Below the pieces are notes generated by a model. The model worked only from the letters and a program-made list of their open reading frames with translations. It was not told the DNA's origin and did no database searches. A program made the position numbers and the translations under genes. A DNA stretch of 64,000 nt from Bernardetiaceae bacterium (GTDB lineage: Bacteria > Bacteroidota > Bacteroidia > Cytophagales > Thermoflexibacteraceae): the NCBI GenBank assembly GCA_025057115.1, contig JANWWZ010000006.1:100825-164824 (forward strand), read 5' to 3'. Of the stretch, positions 36,682 to 45,723 are shown piece by piece. Every line of letters begins with the position of its first letter. Position 1 is the stretch's first letter.

Positions 36682-38022
36682 ATGATCCTAATCGATAAAT
36701 TCAGAGCTTTTCAACAAAGCTTATCTATAATAGACAAGAATCGGACATTTACCTATGAAGACTTGCTTAATGAAATAGAATTCTATACTTCTATTTTAGT
36801 TCAAGAAGATGTAAAAAGTGGAGATATTGTTTGTTTAATAGGAGACTATTCATTTGAGGCGATATCACTTTTCTTAGCACTAATGCTAAAAAATTGCATT
36901 ATTGTTCCTATTGCAACGAAAAATGAAAGTGAAAGTATTGAAAGAATTTCTATCTCTAAATGTGATTTCATAGCAAGTGTTAATGAGAAAATTAGTATTA
37001 AACGTTGTTCTGATAGTAGCAACAGTGATAAAGGTAATTTAGTAAATGAGTTAAAATCTAAGGGTAAAGCTGGACTTATACTATTTAGCAGCGGAAGCAC
37101 GGGAAAGCCCAAAGCCATGCTTCATGATCTAGATAATTTAGTTAGTGTGTATGCCGATAGAAAACCAAAAAACTTAAGGTTTATAGTTTTTTTGCTCTTT
37201 GATCACATAGGTGGCTTGAATACTATGTTGAATTGCCTAAGTATGGGAGCAACTATGATCATTCCTGAAAAAAGGGAACCAGAGCATGTTGCTCATTTGA
37301 TAGAAAAATATCATGTTAATGTTCTTCCTACATCACCAACATTTTTAAATCTTTTATTGATGAGTGAAGCGTACAAAAAGTTTGATTTAAGTTCATTATT
37401 AATGATTACCTACGGCACAGAGCCAATGCCCGAATCTTTGTTGTTAAGGCTTAGAGAAATATTTCCTAAAGTAAATTTCCTTCAAACATTTGGAACTAGT
37501 GAAACAGGTATCGCAAAAACAGTAAGTAAAAGTAATAATTCCACACTCTTAAAATTTGAAGATGAGAATCAAGAGTTTAAAGTTGTAGATGGAGAACTCT
37601 GGATAAGAAGCAAAACGCAAATTTTAGGGTATCTAAATTATGGCAACGAAAGTTTTACTCAAGATGGCTGGTTTAAAACAGGAGACATTGTTGTAAGAGA
37701 AGGAGACTTCATACGGATCATAGGAAGAAAAAAAGATGTAATAAACGTAGGTGGGGAAAAGGTGTTTCCTCAAGAAGTTGAATCAGTCGTTTTACAGCTC
37801 TCTTTTGTGACAGATGTTACAGCTTATTCACTACCTAATTCAATAACTGGGGAGTCTGTCGGAATTGACGTAGTTTTAAAACCTGAAGTCAGTGATGTTG
37901 CTGAAGCCAAAAGATTAATTAGGAACCATTGCAAAAAATATCTTGAGTCTTATAAAGTTCCAACCAAAATAAATGTCTTAGATGCAATTAAATACTCAGA
38001 GAGATTTAAGAAAAAACGTTAA
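36682..38022 (+). CDS. AMP-forming acyl ligase (ANL superfamily)
   Basis: 446 residues. The phosphate loop is FSSGSTGKPK (135-144), followed by YGTEPMP around 244, QTFGTSETG, the TGD motif at 333-335 and the hinge GRKKDVINVGGEKV. It activates a carboxylic acid as an adenylate and could load it on one of the two ACPs or on CoA. It is somewhat shorter than typical acyl-CoA synthetases. Last gene of the cluster; 125 bases separate it from queA, where GC content returns to the chromosomal level. Confidence 0.9.
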   Translation: MILIDKFRAFQQSLSIIDKNRTFTYEDLLNEIEFYTSILVQEDVKSGDIVCLIGDYSFEAISLFLALMLKNCIIVPIATKNESESIERISISKCDFIASVNEKISIKRCSDSSNSDKGNLVNELKSKGKAGLILFSSGSTGKPKAMLHDLDNLVSVYADRKPKNLRFIVFLLFDHIGGLNTMLNCLSMGATMIIPEKREPEHVAHLIEKYHVNVLPTSPTFLNLLLMSEAYKKFDLSSLLMITYGTEPMPESLLLRLREIFPKVNFLQTFGTSETGIAKTVSKSNNSTLLKFEDENQEFKVVDGELWIRSKTQILGYLNYGNESFTQDGWFKTGDIVVREGDFIRIIGRKKDVINVGGEKVFPQEVESVVLQLSFVTDVTAYSLPNSITGESVGIDVVLKPEVSDVAEAKRLIRNHCKKYLESYKVPTKINVLDAIKYSERFKKKR

Positions 38023-38135
38023 AGTCGTTTTCCTACTAACTAAAATCTACAACTTTGTTCATTTTCAGTAAGATTGTAAACTTAACTAAAATACTTGTAG
38101 TCTCCTGATTGTAGAGAAGATAGTTCAGTTTTCTA

Positions 38136-38143
38136 TACCTTTG
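38136..38143 (+). promoter_or_regulatory. Bacteroidota -7 box just upstream of queA
   Basis: TACCTTTG matches the TAnnTTTG -7 consensus. Only four bases separate it from the queA ATG at 38148, so transcription would start at about the start codon. A TTG at 38109-38111 could be the -33 element, though the 24-base spacing is long. Confidence 0.45.
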
Positions 38144-38168
38144 CGGCATGCAAAATATTTTGCCGCAA
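38141..38168 (+). repeat. Inverted repeat spanning the queA start codon
   Basis: TTGCGGCA (38141-38148) and TGCCGCAA (38161-38168) are perfect 8-bp arms around a 12-base loop. The ATG at 38148-38150 lies at the arm/loop junction. It could be an operator or an mRNA hairpin, or chance. Confidence 0.4.
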
Positions 38169-39374
38169 GTTCTTCGCCAGGAGGATTTTTGGTACGAGCT
38201 ACCGCAAGAGCGCATTGCTCAGTTTGCCTTACAGGAGCGGGATGCTTCCAAGTTGCTAGTATATCGCAACGGGCACATCTCTCATAAGTATTTTCGACAA
38301 ATTGCTGAAGAGCTCAAAAGTGGAGATACGCTCTTCTTTAACGATACTAAAGTAATCCCAGCTCGAATTTACTTCCGAAAGCCTACAGGAGCGTTAATTG
38401 AAGTATTTTTATTACACCCCGTAATACCTACCTCAGATGTATCCCAAGCAATGCAGCAAACAAGTTCCTGCACGTGGGCTTGTACCGTTGGCAATTTAAG
38501 GCGACTTAAAGAAAAAGAATGCTTGGAAAGAGAAGTAATCTTATCGGGTCAAAAGGTAACCCTGCGGGCAAGGTTACAAAATAAACAAATTCAATGGGTT
38601 GATTTTCAGTGGGATAATCCTGAAATCACCTTTGCTGAACTGCTTGCCGCAGTAGGGGTTACTCCTATTCCTCCCTACCTGAAGCGCAAAGCAGAGGAAA
38701 GGGACAAACAAGCCTATCAAACCGTTTACGCCAAGCAAGAAGGAGCCGTAGCCGCTCCCACAGCAGGGCTCCATTTCACTGAACACTTGCTGAAAGAAGT
38801 CCTGCCTCAAAAGGGCATTCGCATGAGTTATCTGACCTTGCACGTAGCTGGGGGTACTTTCCAACCCATTAAGCACCAAAACATACTTGAGCATCCCATG
38901 CATTCCGAACAAATGATAGTAAAGATGGAAAATATCGACTCTCTTTTAGAGGCTCAAGATGTAATAGCAGTAGGCACTACCTCCATGCGCACCCTGGAGA
39001 GCCTTTACTGGTACGGCATCCTACTCGGTGAGCAAGGGGATGTGCCTTTTCGCATTCCTAAACTGATGCCTTATCATTACAACCCCGAGCAACTTCCTCC
39101 CTACAAAGAAGCTATTGCCCGCGTTAAAGACTACATGCAGCGCCATCAATTGACAAAATTGCAAGGAGAAACAGAAATTATGATAGTGCCCGGCTATCGA
39201 TTTCAGGTTTGCAACGGACTCATTACCAACTTTCACATGCCTGGCACCACGCTTATTATGTTGGTGGCAGCATTTATTGGCAATGACTGGCGCAAGGTGT
39301 ATCAAGAAGCGCTAGAGAATGACTATCGCTTCTTGAGCTTCGGCGACTCTTCCCTCCTGTTTTGCAATCAGTAA
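38148..39374 (+). CDS. queA: tRNA preQ1(34) S-adenosylmethionine ribosyltransferase-isomerase
   Basis: 408 residues. Transfers the ribosyl part of SAM to preQ1 in tRNA, giving epoxyqueuosine. It shows FWYELPQERIAQFALQERDA (residues 14-33, close to the usual N-terminus), FNDTKVIPAR, the active-site GAVAAPTAGLHFT, and NGLITNFHMPGTTLIMLV. About 13 extra residues precede the usual start, but no in-frame ATG lies later. First gene of normal chromosomal composition after the AT-rich island. Confidence 0.96.
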   Translation: MQNILPQVLRQEDFWYELPQERIAQFALQERDASKLLVYRNGHISHKYFRQIAEELKSGDTLFFNDTKVIPARIYFRKPTGALIEVFLLHPVIPTSDVSQAMQQTSSCTWACTVGNLRRLKEKECLEREVILSGQKVTLRARLQNKQIQWVDFQWDNPEITFAELLAAVGVTPIPPYLKRKAEERDKQAYQTVYAKQEGAVAAPTAGLHFTEHLLKEVLPQKGIRMSYLTLHVAGGTFQPIKHQNILEHPMHSEQMIVKMENIDSLLEAQDVIAVGTTSMRTLESLYWYGILLGEQGDVPFRIPKLMPYHYNPEQLPPYKEAIARVKDYMQRHQLTKLQGETEIMIVPGYRFQVCNGLITNFHMPGTTLIMLVAAFIGNDWRKVYQEALENDYRFLSFGDSSLLFCNQ

Positions 39375-39386
39375 AATTGAATTTTA

Positions 39387-40079
39387 TCACAAATACCTCT
39401 GCAACTCACTCAAACAACGGATTTCCAAAGTTACCTGTTCTTGGTGAGCAATTTGTCCAGGATTGTAAAAAATGGCATCAAGTCCTGATGATTTTGCGCC
39501 AGTGATGTCGGTTTCTAAGTTATCACCTACCATTATAGCCTGGCGTGCTGCGGCGCCTATTCTAGCAAGGGCGTAATGAAAAATAGCTTGCTGGGGCTTT
39601 TTAGCACCTGCGTTTTGTGAAGTGGTAACTGTTTCAAAGTAGTGGGCAATGCCTGCACTGCGAATTTTAATTTGCTGAATATCGTGAAATCCGTTAGTAA
39701 TGATGTGCAATCGATAGCGCGTAGTGAGGTAATCCAGTGTTTCGCGGGCATGGGGTAGCAGATGTGGCTTAGTGGGGCAAATGGCTGAATAATCTTCCGC
39801 CAAACCGCTAGGAGGTAGCCCGAAAGCGCCTAAAGCCTCCCAAATGTACCTAAATCGCTCATGGCGCAATGTGTGCTGGTCGATGATATTGCGGTTATAA
39901 AGGCTCCATAGCCGTTGATTGACTTGGTGAAAAGTCTGCGTAAACTCTTGCACCGAAAAACTGCCATACTGATGTAGCTGATAATGTTCGTATAACTCCG
40001 CTAACGTTTCGCTTGAGTTGCGTTCAAAATCCCATAAAGTATGGTCTAAATCAAAGAAGATGTGCAAGTAAGCAGGCAT
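39387..40079 (-). CDS. HAD-family hydrolase, YjjG-type nucleotidase
   Basis: 230 residues. HAD motif I is FFDLDHTLWDFE, motif II IITNGF, motif III Lys in GAKKPQQAIF, and motif IV VGDNLETDITGAK. The subgroup is YjjG, pyrimidine 5'-nucleotidase, which hydrolyses UMP, dUMP, dTMP and damaged bases' monophosphates. Converges with queA (12 bases between stops) and diverges from the M24 peptidase gene. Confidence 0.9.
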   Translation of the reverse strand: MPAYLHIFFDLDHTLWDFERNSSETLAELYEHYQLHQYGSFSVQEFTQTFHQVNQRLWSLYNRNIIDQHTLRHERFRYIWEALGAFGLPPSGLAEDYSAICPTKPHLLPHARETLDYLTTRYRLHIITNGFHDIQQIKIRSAGIAHYFETVTTSQNAGAKKPQQAIFHYALARIGAAARQAIMVGDNLETDITGAKSSGLDAIFYNPGQIAHQEQVTLEIRCLSELQRYL

Positions 40080-40158
40080 GGAGGCTGTTGGATGGTCGCG
40101 CTAAAGATAAAACGATATTTAGTAGCTTGCAGTTAAACCCTTGTAAACTTTCTGTGTT

Positions 40159-41424
40159 ATGAAACTCAAACGCCGCTCTTTCCTGAACTTGACCGCGCTG
40201 CTGCCTTCCTTAGCGCTCCCTCATTGGTTAGCTGCCCCCGCGGAAAGCAAAAACGATGACCTTCCCGCCCCTATTCGGGCTTTGAAGCCCATGACTGCCG
40301 ACGTAGTGCCGATTAGTTCTCAAGAACGCCTCTGGCGCATTGCTAAAGCGCAGCAGTTAATGCAGCAACACAAAATAGACGCCGTGTTTTTAGAGCCTGG
40401 CACCTCGATGCGCTACTTCCTAGATTTTGATTTTTTTCTTTCTGAGCGCATGGTAGCAGCAGTGATTCCCGCCACTGGAGAGCCTATCTACATTTGCCCC
40501 AAGTTCGAAGAAGACAAAGTAGGTGAACTAATTAAGTTTGGCAAAGAAATTCGTACTTGGCAGGAACACGAAAGTCCTTACAAAGTTGCAGTAGGTATTT
40601 TTAGAGATAAAAAAGCCAAGACCATTGGCATTGAAGAAAGAACGCGCTTTTTCCTGTTTGAAGGCATGCGCAAAGAAGCACCAAGACTCAAATGGGTCCT
40701 TGCAGACCCTGTTACAGCAGGCTGTCGCATGTTTAAATCACCTGCCGAACTTGCTTTGATGCAAAAAGCCAATGACATCACCCTTACTGCTTTCAAAGCT
40801 GTTTTTGAGTGCCTTTACGAAGGAATGACACAGGCTGAATTTACTCGTTTAGCTACGGCTGCTCACAAGGCACTTGGTGTAAATGGATCCATTGGAGCTA
40901 ACTTCGGAGTATGGTCCGCTTTTCCGCACGGCAGTGCGCAACCACAACGCCTTCGCGAAGGAGACATCATTTTAGCAGATGGCGGTTGTACGGTAGAGGG
41001 ATATAAATCTGATATCAGCCGCACTATTGTGTTTGGAAAGCCTTCTGCCCGTCAAATAGAAATTTGGAACATAGAAAAACAAGCACAGCAAGCGGCTTTT
41101 GAGGCTGCAAAAATAGGCGCCCCTTGTGAGGCTATTGACGCGGCTGCTCGTGCAGTCATCACTAAAGCGGGTTTGGGTCCAGAGTACAAATATTTCACTC
41201 ATCGCGTAGGGCATGGCATCGGCATGGACGGACATGAGTGGACCTACCTAGTGCGCGGCAATACAACCCCCCTCCAACAAGGCATGTGTTTTAGCAATGA
41301 GCCAGGTATTTACATTCCAGGCGAATTTGGTGTACGGCTAGAGGATTGTTTTTACATCACCCCTGAAGGACCTAAGTATTTTAGCCAGCCGAGTCCTTCC
41401 ATAGAAAAGCCCTTTGCAACGTAA
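40159..41424 (+). CDS. Tat-exported M24 (Xaa-Pro) aminopeptidase
   Basis: 421 residues. The N-terminus KRRSFLNLTALLPSLALPHW has a twin-arginine motif (RRSFLN) followed by a hydrophobic stretch, so it is probably exported folded by Tat. An N-terminal creatinase-like domain (about 40-200) precedes the pita-bread domain. Metal ligands are Asp in ILADGGCTVEGYKSD (two Asp 11 apart), His in HGIGMDGHE, and Glu in NEPGIYIPG and VRLEDCF. Removes N-terminal residues before proline in periplasmic peptides. Confidence 0.92.
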   Translation: MKLKRRSFLNLTALLPSLALPHWLAAPAESKNDDLPAPIRALKPMTADVVPISSQERLWRIAKAQQLMQQHKIDAVFLEPGTSMRYFLDFDFFLSERMVAAVIPATGEPIYICPKFEEDKVGELIKFGKEIRTWQEHESPYKVAVGIFRDKKAKTIGIEERTRFFLFEGMRKEAPRLKWVLADPVTAGCRMFKSPAELALMQKANDITLTAFKAVFECLYEGMTQAEFTRLATAAHKALGVNGSIGANFGVWSAFPHGSAQPQRLREGDIILADGGCTVEGYKSDISRTIVFGKPSARQIEIWNIEKQAQQAAFEAAKIGAPCEAIDAAARAVITKAGLGPEYKYFTHRVGHGIGMDGHEWTYLVRGNTTPLQQGMCFSNEPGIYIPGEFGVRLEDCFYITPEGPKYFSQPSPSIEKPFAT

Positions 41425-41437
41425 AAAACAAAAAAAC

Positions 41438-41462
41438 AAGGCTGCCCTATATGGACAGCCTT
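41438..41462. terminator. Bidirectional hairpin terminator
   Basis: AAGGCTG (41438-41444) pairs with CAGCCTT (41456-41462), with two further G:C pairs inside. It is flanked by A-rich sequence on the left and TTTGTTATTT on the right. It separates the convergent M24 peptidase and TonB-receptor genes and can stop transcription from both sides. Confidence 0.75.
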
Positions 41463-41481
41463 TGTTATTTACTGCAAGCGA

Positions 41482-44400
41482 TCAGTTAAATGTATAGCGA
41501 ATGCCAAATTGCATGCGGTACACATCAGCAAGACTGGTGGAGGAGATAAAAGTAGTAGTAGGCAATACAGGGTTAGTAGTAGTGCCAACGTTCACTAGGC
41601 GATAGGTGGGTACACCTTGTGCATTTACACCTGCAAAAACTAATGGCGTAGTAGTTACTATGCTATTGCCAACACCCCAGTTGTTGTTTATTAAGTTACC
41701 TACGTTAAATACGTCCCAGCGAAGTTGCAACCTGTTTTTGGGCGTTACTTTGAAATCCAGTTGCAGACTAAAGTCGGCGCGATATATCCAAGGCAGCAAG
41801 GCTCCATTTCGTTCAGCGTATTGTCCACGGCGAGAACTTAAATACTTGTCTTGGTTAATGTATGCCTCGAGGGCATCAGCTTGGTCTTGAGGAGTAAAAG
41901 TGCGCGAGCCAATAGTCAAGGGCAGGAAGGTCAAGTCGCTGGCGCGTAGAGGGATAAACATGAGATCGTTGATCGTAGAGCCATCCCCGTTCATATCGCC
42001 ATTGATGCGATAGCTGAAATTGCCCTGATTGCGCGCCTCATAGAATAAAGCAGCCGTTAAAGTAATCCACTTGCCAAAGTTTTTGCGATAATCGATGGCA
42101 GAAATGAATCGATGGCGTTGGTCGTAGTCCGAAAAGCCTACTTCTAAAGCGTTGGGACCTTCTACAATAGGTCTTCCGTTCCAAGAAGAAAATGCGATAG
42201 AGGCAGGGTCGATCACATTTTTAGATTTTCCGTAGTTGTAGGCTGCCATGAGGTTCAATCCGAAATCAAAGCGCTTTTCTAGGCGGGCAGTGAGGGTATA
42301 AGAATAGCCCAAGTTGGTGTTTTTCAGCACAATGGCATCGGTAATGTTGGGATTGATACGGCTTGCGTTGTTAAAGGCTGCCCCCGAAAGACCAGAGCCC
42401 GGGAATCGAGGTCGTTGGTCTGGACCGCTAAAGGTGCGATTGGCAGGCTGCTGGTTGGCATTGATGTAATAGGCTTGGTTAATGTTTTTGTTGTAGATCA
42501 CTTCGAAAGTAGCTATGATGCCGCCAGGCAGTTTTTGATCCACAGCAATGTTAGAGCGCCATATCTGCGGAAAGCGGTAGCTGGGATCAGTAACAGCGAT
42601 GTTGAACGTAGGCGGTAGTTGAGGATTGGCTGGAATATGCCGACGCGGATTGGGATCAAAAGGAAAATCGCGCGTATTATCTACGTTAATTAATCCCGTT
42701 AATACGCCGTTGTTTCCAATTTGGTTAGAAATCCAAACAAAGGGCGGACGCCCTGTAAAGATACCAGTTCCTCCGCGCACTTGCGTTCTTTGGTTACCTG
42801 TTACATCCCAGTTAAAACCTACGCGAGGCGACCAAAGTATGTTAGAATCTGGCAGTTTGGCAGTATTGTATTTAACAGGGTTGCCATTTTCATCGCGGAA
42901 AGTAAGTTCTGCTACTATCGGATTGAAATATCCTGTATTGTCGAAAAATGGCACATCCATTCGCAAGCCCGCTACTACTCTCAGGTTGTCCACCACTTGA
43001 ATTTCATCTTGGGCATACAATCCTACGTAAGTAACACGGCTGGGTTGAACAGGTTCAGCACCGCCAGGCAAAGCAGAGTAGTTGAGGCGATAATTTCGAA
43101 TCACTACTGGCGAAACGGTTAGGCTGGGATTGGCAAGGTAGGCGTTAGCAGCAGTGTAAAAATCTTGTAATGAGTTAAATGCATAACGTCCTTGAGAGAA
43201 AGGGAAAAATACGTTTCGGAACCAGAAGCGCTCTAGATTAAAACCAGCAGTAACAGTATGCTTCTTGCCGTAGTAGGTGAAGTTGTTTTGAACTTGGAAT
43301 GTGTGGTAGCTCAATTGGTTGCTAGGGGTGAAAGGCTCAAACCCGAAAGTGATGTAGGACTGTCCTCCTTGAGCAATTTCCACCAGAGGGAAGAAGGAAC
43401 CACGAGAGCCGCGGTCTTCGTTCTGGTAAGTATAGCCAATGATGAAGTTGTTAGAATACTTGCCCTTAAAGTTTGAGTTAAGCTCAGCAATGGCAGAGCG
43501 AATATTTTCAAATTGGATGTAATTAGAGTTTTGATAGTTAAGTGCATTAAGAGTACCGCGTCGGTTGCCAAATACAGTGGTACTGTTGCTTATGAGCACA
43601 TCTGTTTTGGAGTTCAGATGCGTATAGCGCATGCTGAGTTTGTGATTGTCATTAATGTTGTAGTCCAGACGAGTGAGGAATTTATCGCTGCGGGTTTCGT
43701 TGTTATAGCCTTCGTAAGGACCCGTTTCATAGTTAAACTTTTCGCGCAGGAATCGGCTTAGTTCGTCCAAGTCAGAGCGCAATACGCGAGTTACGTTACC
43801 ACCTACTGGTTCACCTCCTGCATTGGCACGAAACGTAGTACCTGGTTCGGTTTGGCGTTCAATTTCCCCGTTGAGGAAGAAAAACAGTTTATTTTTAATG
43901 ATAGGTCCTCCCAATCGGAAACCCGACTGAAATACGTTGAAGTCACCTACTTCTACGGTTTGTCCTTTGGCTTTTTTGCCTACAAAGTTTTTATTGCGGA
44001 TGTTGTAAAAAATAGAACCGCTGAATTCGTTAGTGCCACTTCTGGTAACGGCATTAATGCCAGCCCCTACAAAACCTGCTTGGCGCACATCGTAAGGAGC
44101 TAAGTTCACTTGAATTTCTTCAATGGCATCTAGAGAAATAGGAGCTTGTCCGGTGCGTCCTCCAGGTTGTCCTGCCAGACCAAAGGAGTTGTTAAACAGG
44201 GAGCCATCGATAGTGATGTTGTTGAAGCGGTTGTCCTGACCGGCGAAGGAGGTACCGCTTGCTTGAGGGGTAAGGCGTGTGAAGTCATTGATAGACCGGT
44301 TTAAGGTAGGAAGCGAATTGATTTGATCCTTGCTGATATTGGTAGCAGCTCCTGTGCGGTTAGGGCTAAAGATATCATTGCGGCTTGCACTTACCACTAT

Positions 44401-44760
44401 TTCGCTCAGTTCTACGTTTGCCTCTTTCATGGCAAAGTTTACTTCAGCAGCAGTGCCCAGATTCAGGAAAATATCCTCTCGGCTTTCTTCTTTATACCCT
44501 ACAAAGGTAACGGTTACTTTATAAGGACCACCTACGCGCATGCCTGGAATCGTATAACGTCCATCAACTTGGCTAGCGGTACCGTACCGCGTTCCTGAAG
44601 GAAGGTGAATAGCTATTACGTTTGCCCCTGGCAATCCTTGTCCTTTGTCGTCGATTATTTTACCTGTTAAGGTAGCGGTAGTTACTTGTGCTTGGATGGT
44701 AGTAGCTATCCATGTACACCAAAAAACGGCAATTGCCTTGAGTAACAGTGTTCTTGTCAT
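41482..44760 (-). CDS. Oar-like TonB-dependent outer-membrane receptor
   Basis: 1092 residues. A signal peptide ends at IQAQ. A carboxypeptidase-like regulatory domain follows (about 28-110, GKIIDDKGQGLPGANVIAI), then a plug domain (about 120-250; SRNDIFSPNRTGAATNI, GVRQ-type NLAPYDVRQAGFVGAGINAV), and a 22-strand-type barrel ending in FGIRYTFN. The combination matches the Oar group of Bacteroidota and Myxococcota. Oar proteins mediate outer-membrane uptake or export of proteins; the substrate is unknown. Transcribed alone from a TAAATTTG box. Confidence 0.93.
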   Translation of the reverse strand: MTRTLLLKAIAVFWCTWIATTIQAQVTTATLTGKIIDDKGQGLPGANVIAIHLPSGTRYGTASQVDGRYTIPGMRVGGPYKVTVTFVGYKEESREDIFLNLGTAAEVNFAMKEANVELSEIVVSASRNDIFSPNRTGAATNISKDQINSLPTLNRSINDFTRLTPQASGTSFAGQDNRFNNITIDGSLFNNSFGLAGQPGGRTGQAPISLDAIEEIQVNLAPYDVRQAGFVGAGINAVTRSGTNEFSGSIFYNIRNKNFVGKKAKGQTVEVGDFNVFQSGFRLGGPIIKNKLFFFLNGEIERQTEPGTTFRANAGGEPVGGNVTRVLRSDLDELSRFLREKFNYETGPYEGYNNETRSDKFLTRLDYNINDNHKLSMRYTHLNSKTDVLISNSTTVFGNRRGTLNALNYQNSNYIQFENIRSAIAELNSNFKGKYSNNFIIGYTYQNEDRGSRGSFFPLVEIAQGGQSYITFGFEPFTPSNQLSYHTFQVQNNFTYYGKKHTVTAGFNLERFWFRNVFFPFSQGRYAFNSLQDFYTAANAYLANPSLTVSPVVIRNYRLNYSALPGGAEPVQPSRVTYVGLYAQDEIQVVDNLRVVAGLRMDVPFFDNTGYFNPIVAELTFRDENGNPVKYNTAKLPDSNILWSPRVGFNWDVTGNQRTQVRGGTGIFTGRPPFVWISNQIGNNGVLTGLINVDNTRDFPFDPNPRRHIPANPQLPPTFNIAVTDPSYRFPQIWRSNIAVDQKLPGGIIATFEVIYNKNINQAYYINANQQPANRTFSGPDQRPRFPGSGLSGAAFNNASRINPNITDAIVLKNTNLGYSYTLTARLEKRFDFGLNLMAAYNYGKSKNVIDPASIAFSSWNGRPIVEGPNALEVGFSDYDQRHRFISAIDYRKNFGKWITLTAALFYEARNQGNFSYRINGDMNGDGSTINDLMFIPLRASDLTFLPLTIGSRTFTPQDQADALEAYINQDKYLSSRRGQYAERNGALLPWIYRADFSLQLDFKVTPKNRLQLRWDVFNVGNLINNNWGVGNSIVTTTPLVFAGVNAQGVPTYRLVNVGTTTNPVLPTTTFISSTSLADVYRMQFGIRYTFN

Positions 44761-44783
44761 AAAGAATGCTTTTTGTTATCGTG

Positions 44784-44791
44784 CAAATTTA
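44784..44791 (-). promoter_or_regulatory. -7 box for the TonB receptor
   Basis: On the minus strand this reads TAAATTTG, matching TAnnTTTG, 23 bases before the receptor start. A convincing -33 TTG at proper spacing is not clear. The 312-base divergent region (44761-45072) holds this box and the one for DUF4290 and nothing else I recognise. Confidence 0.4.
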
Positions 44792-45024
44792 GACGTTGCA
44801 ACAGGCAATACTCGGAAGTTGATGTTAATAAATTGCAAATTTGCGGCAAAACAAGTACCAAGTGGCTGCTAATCAAGCTAATGCGCATTGAGTCCAGCAA
44901 GGTGAGCGCAGCGGTCAAGGTTTTTTGCAATTTCCGTTACCAGCGTTGAGTGAAAGGGGCTTTTCGAATTTTCAAGGCATTTCTTGAAAAGAAGCTAAAT
45001 TGCTTCTTCATTAGGGGCTTAGAA

Positions 45025-45057
45025 TTTGCAGTGGTTGGCAAATTTGTAGTAAATTTG
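45025..45057 (+). promoter_or_regulatory. Promoter of the DUF4290-acyltransferase-gatC operon
   Basis: TTTG (45025-45028), 21 bases, then TAAATTTG (45050-45057) match the -33 and -7 elements of Bacteroidota promoters. The expected start point is about 45064, close to the ATG at 45073. Confidence 0.5.
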
Positions 45058-45072
45058 TAGAAACATTTTTTG

Positions 45073-45723
45073 ATGGATAACCTCGAGTACAACACCAAGC
45101 GCAGCCCTTTAGTGCTCAAGGAATATGGTCGCTGCGTGCAGCAATTAGCTGAGTACATTGCCTCCCGACCTAGCAAAGAAGAACGCACAGCCCTGGCGCA
45201 TGTATTGATAGGCTTGATGCGCCAGCTCAATCCTTCCGTGCGAGAAAATAGCGACAATCCTCAACGCATTTGGGATCACTTGCATCACATGGCAGGTTAC
45301 AAACTGGATATTGATGGTCCTTATCCGCCGCCTTCTCCAGGAACGCTTTTCCAAAAACCTGAAAAAATGCCTTATAATTCCCACCACATCAAGTACAGGC
45401 ACTATGGCAAAAACATAGAACTGATGATTGAAAAAGCGGTGCAATTAGAAGATCCCGAAGAACGCAAAGCAGCTGCTTTAAGCATTTTTAAACTTATGCG
45501 TACTTTTTATGCTACTTGGAATAAAGAAAACACAGAAGACGAAGTAGTTGCCGCTCAGTTGCGCGAACTTTCCAACAATCAGTTAGAAGTAGATTTGCAA
45601 GCCTTTCGCAACGAATATGTTGAAAAAGAACATCGCCATAGCCCGCAATTATCCCAGCGCCATCAGCAAAGTAATGCGCACAATAGCAGCAGCAAGCGCA
45701 AAAAAGACAAGCGTCGTAAGTAA
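45073..45723 (+). CDS. DUF4290 family protein
   Basis: 216 residues. The opening DNLEYNTKRSPLVLKEYGR and the later WDHLHHMAGYKLDIDGPYPP are diagnostic of DUF4290, a highly conserved Bacteroidota family of unknown, probably cytoplasmic, function. The C-terminus is a long basic/Ser-rich tail (SSKRKKDKRRK). It is the first gene of an operon with an acyltransferase and gatC, whose genes overlap in sequence. Confidence 0.92.
   Translation: MDNLEYNTKRSPLVLKEYGRCVQQLAEYIASRPSKEERTALAHVLIGLMRQLNPSVRENSDNPQRIWDHLHHMAGYKLDIDGPYPPPSPGTLFQKPEKMPYNSHHIKYRHYGKNIELMIEKAVQLEDPEERKAAALSIFKLMRTFYATWNKENTEDEVVAAQLRELSNNQLEVDLQAFRNEYVEKEHRHSPQLSQRHQQSNAHNSSSKRKKDKRRK

Noticed and set aside
42626..43000. 124-codon open frame on the plus strand
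   Set aside because: Lies entirely antisense to the TonB-receptor gene, no family similarity; a shadow of the coding strand.
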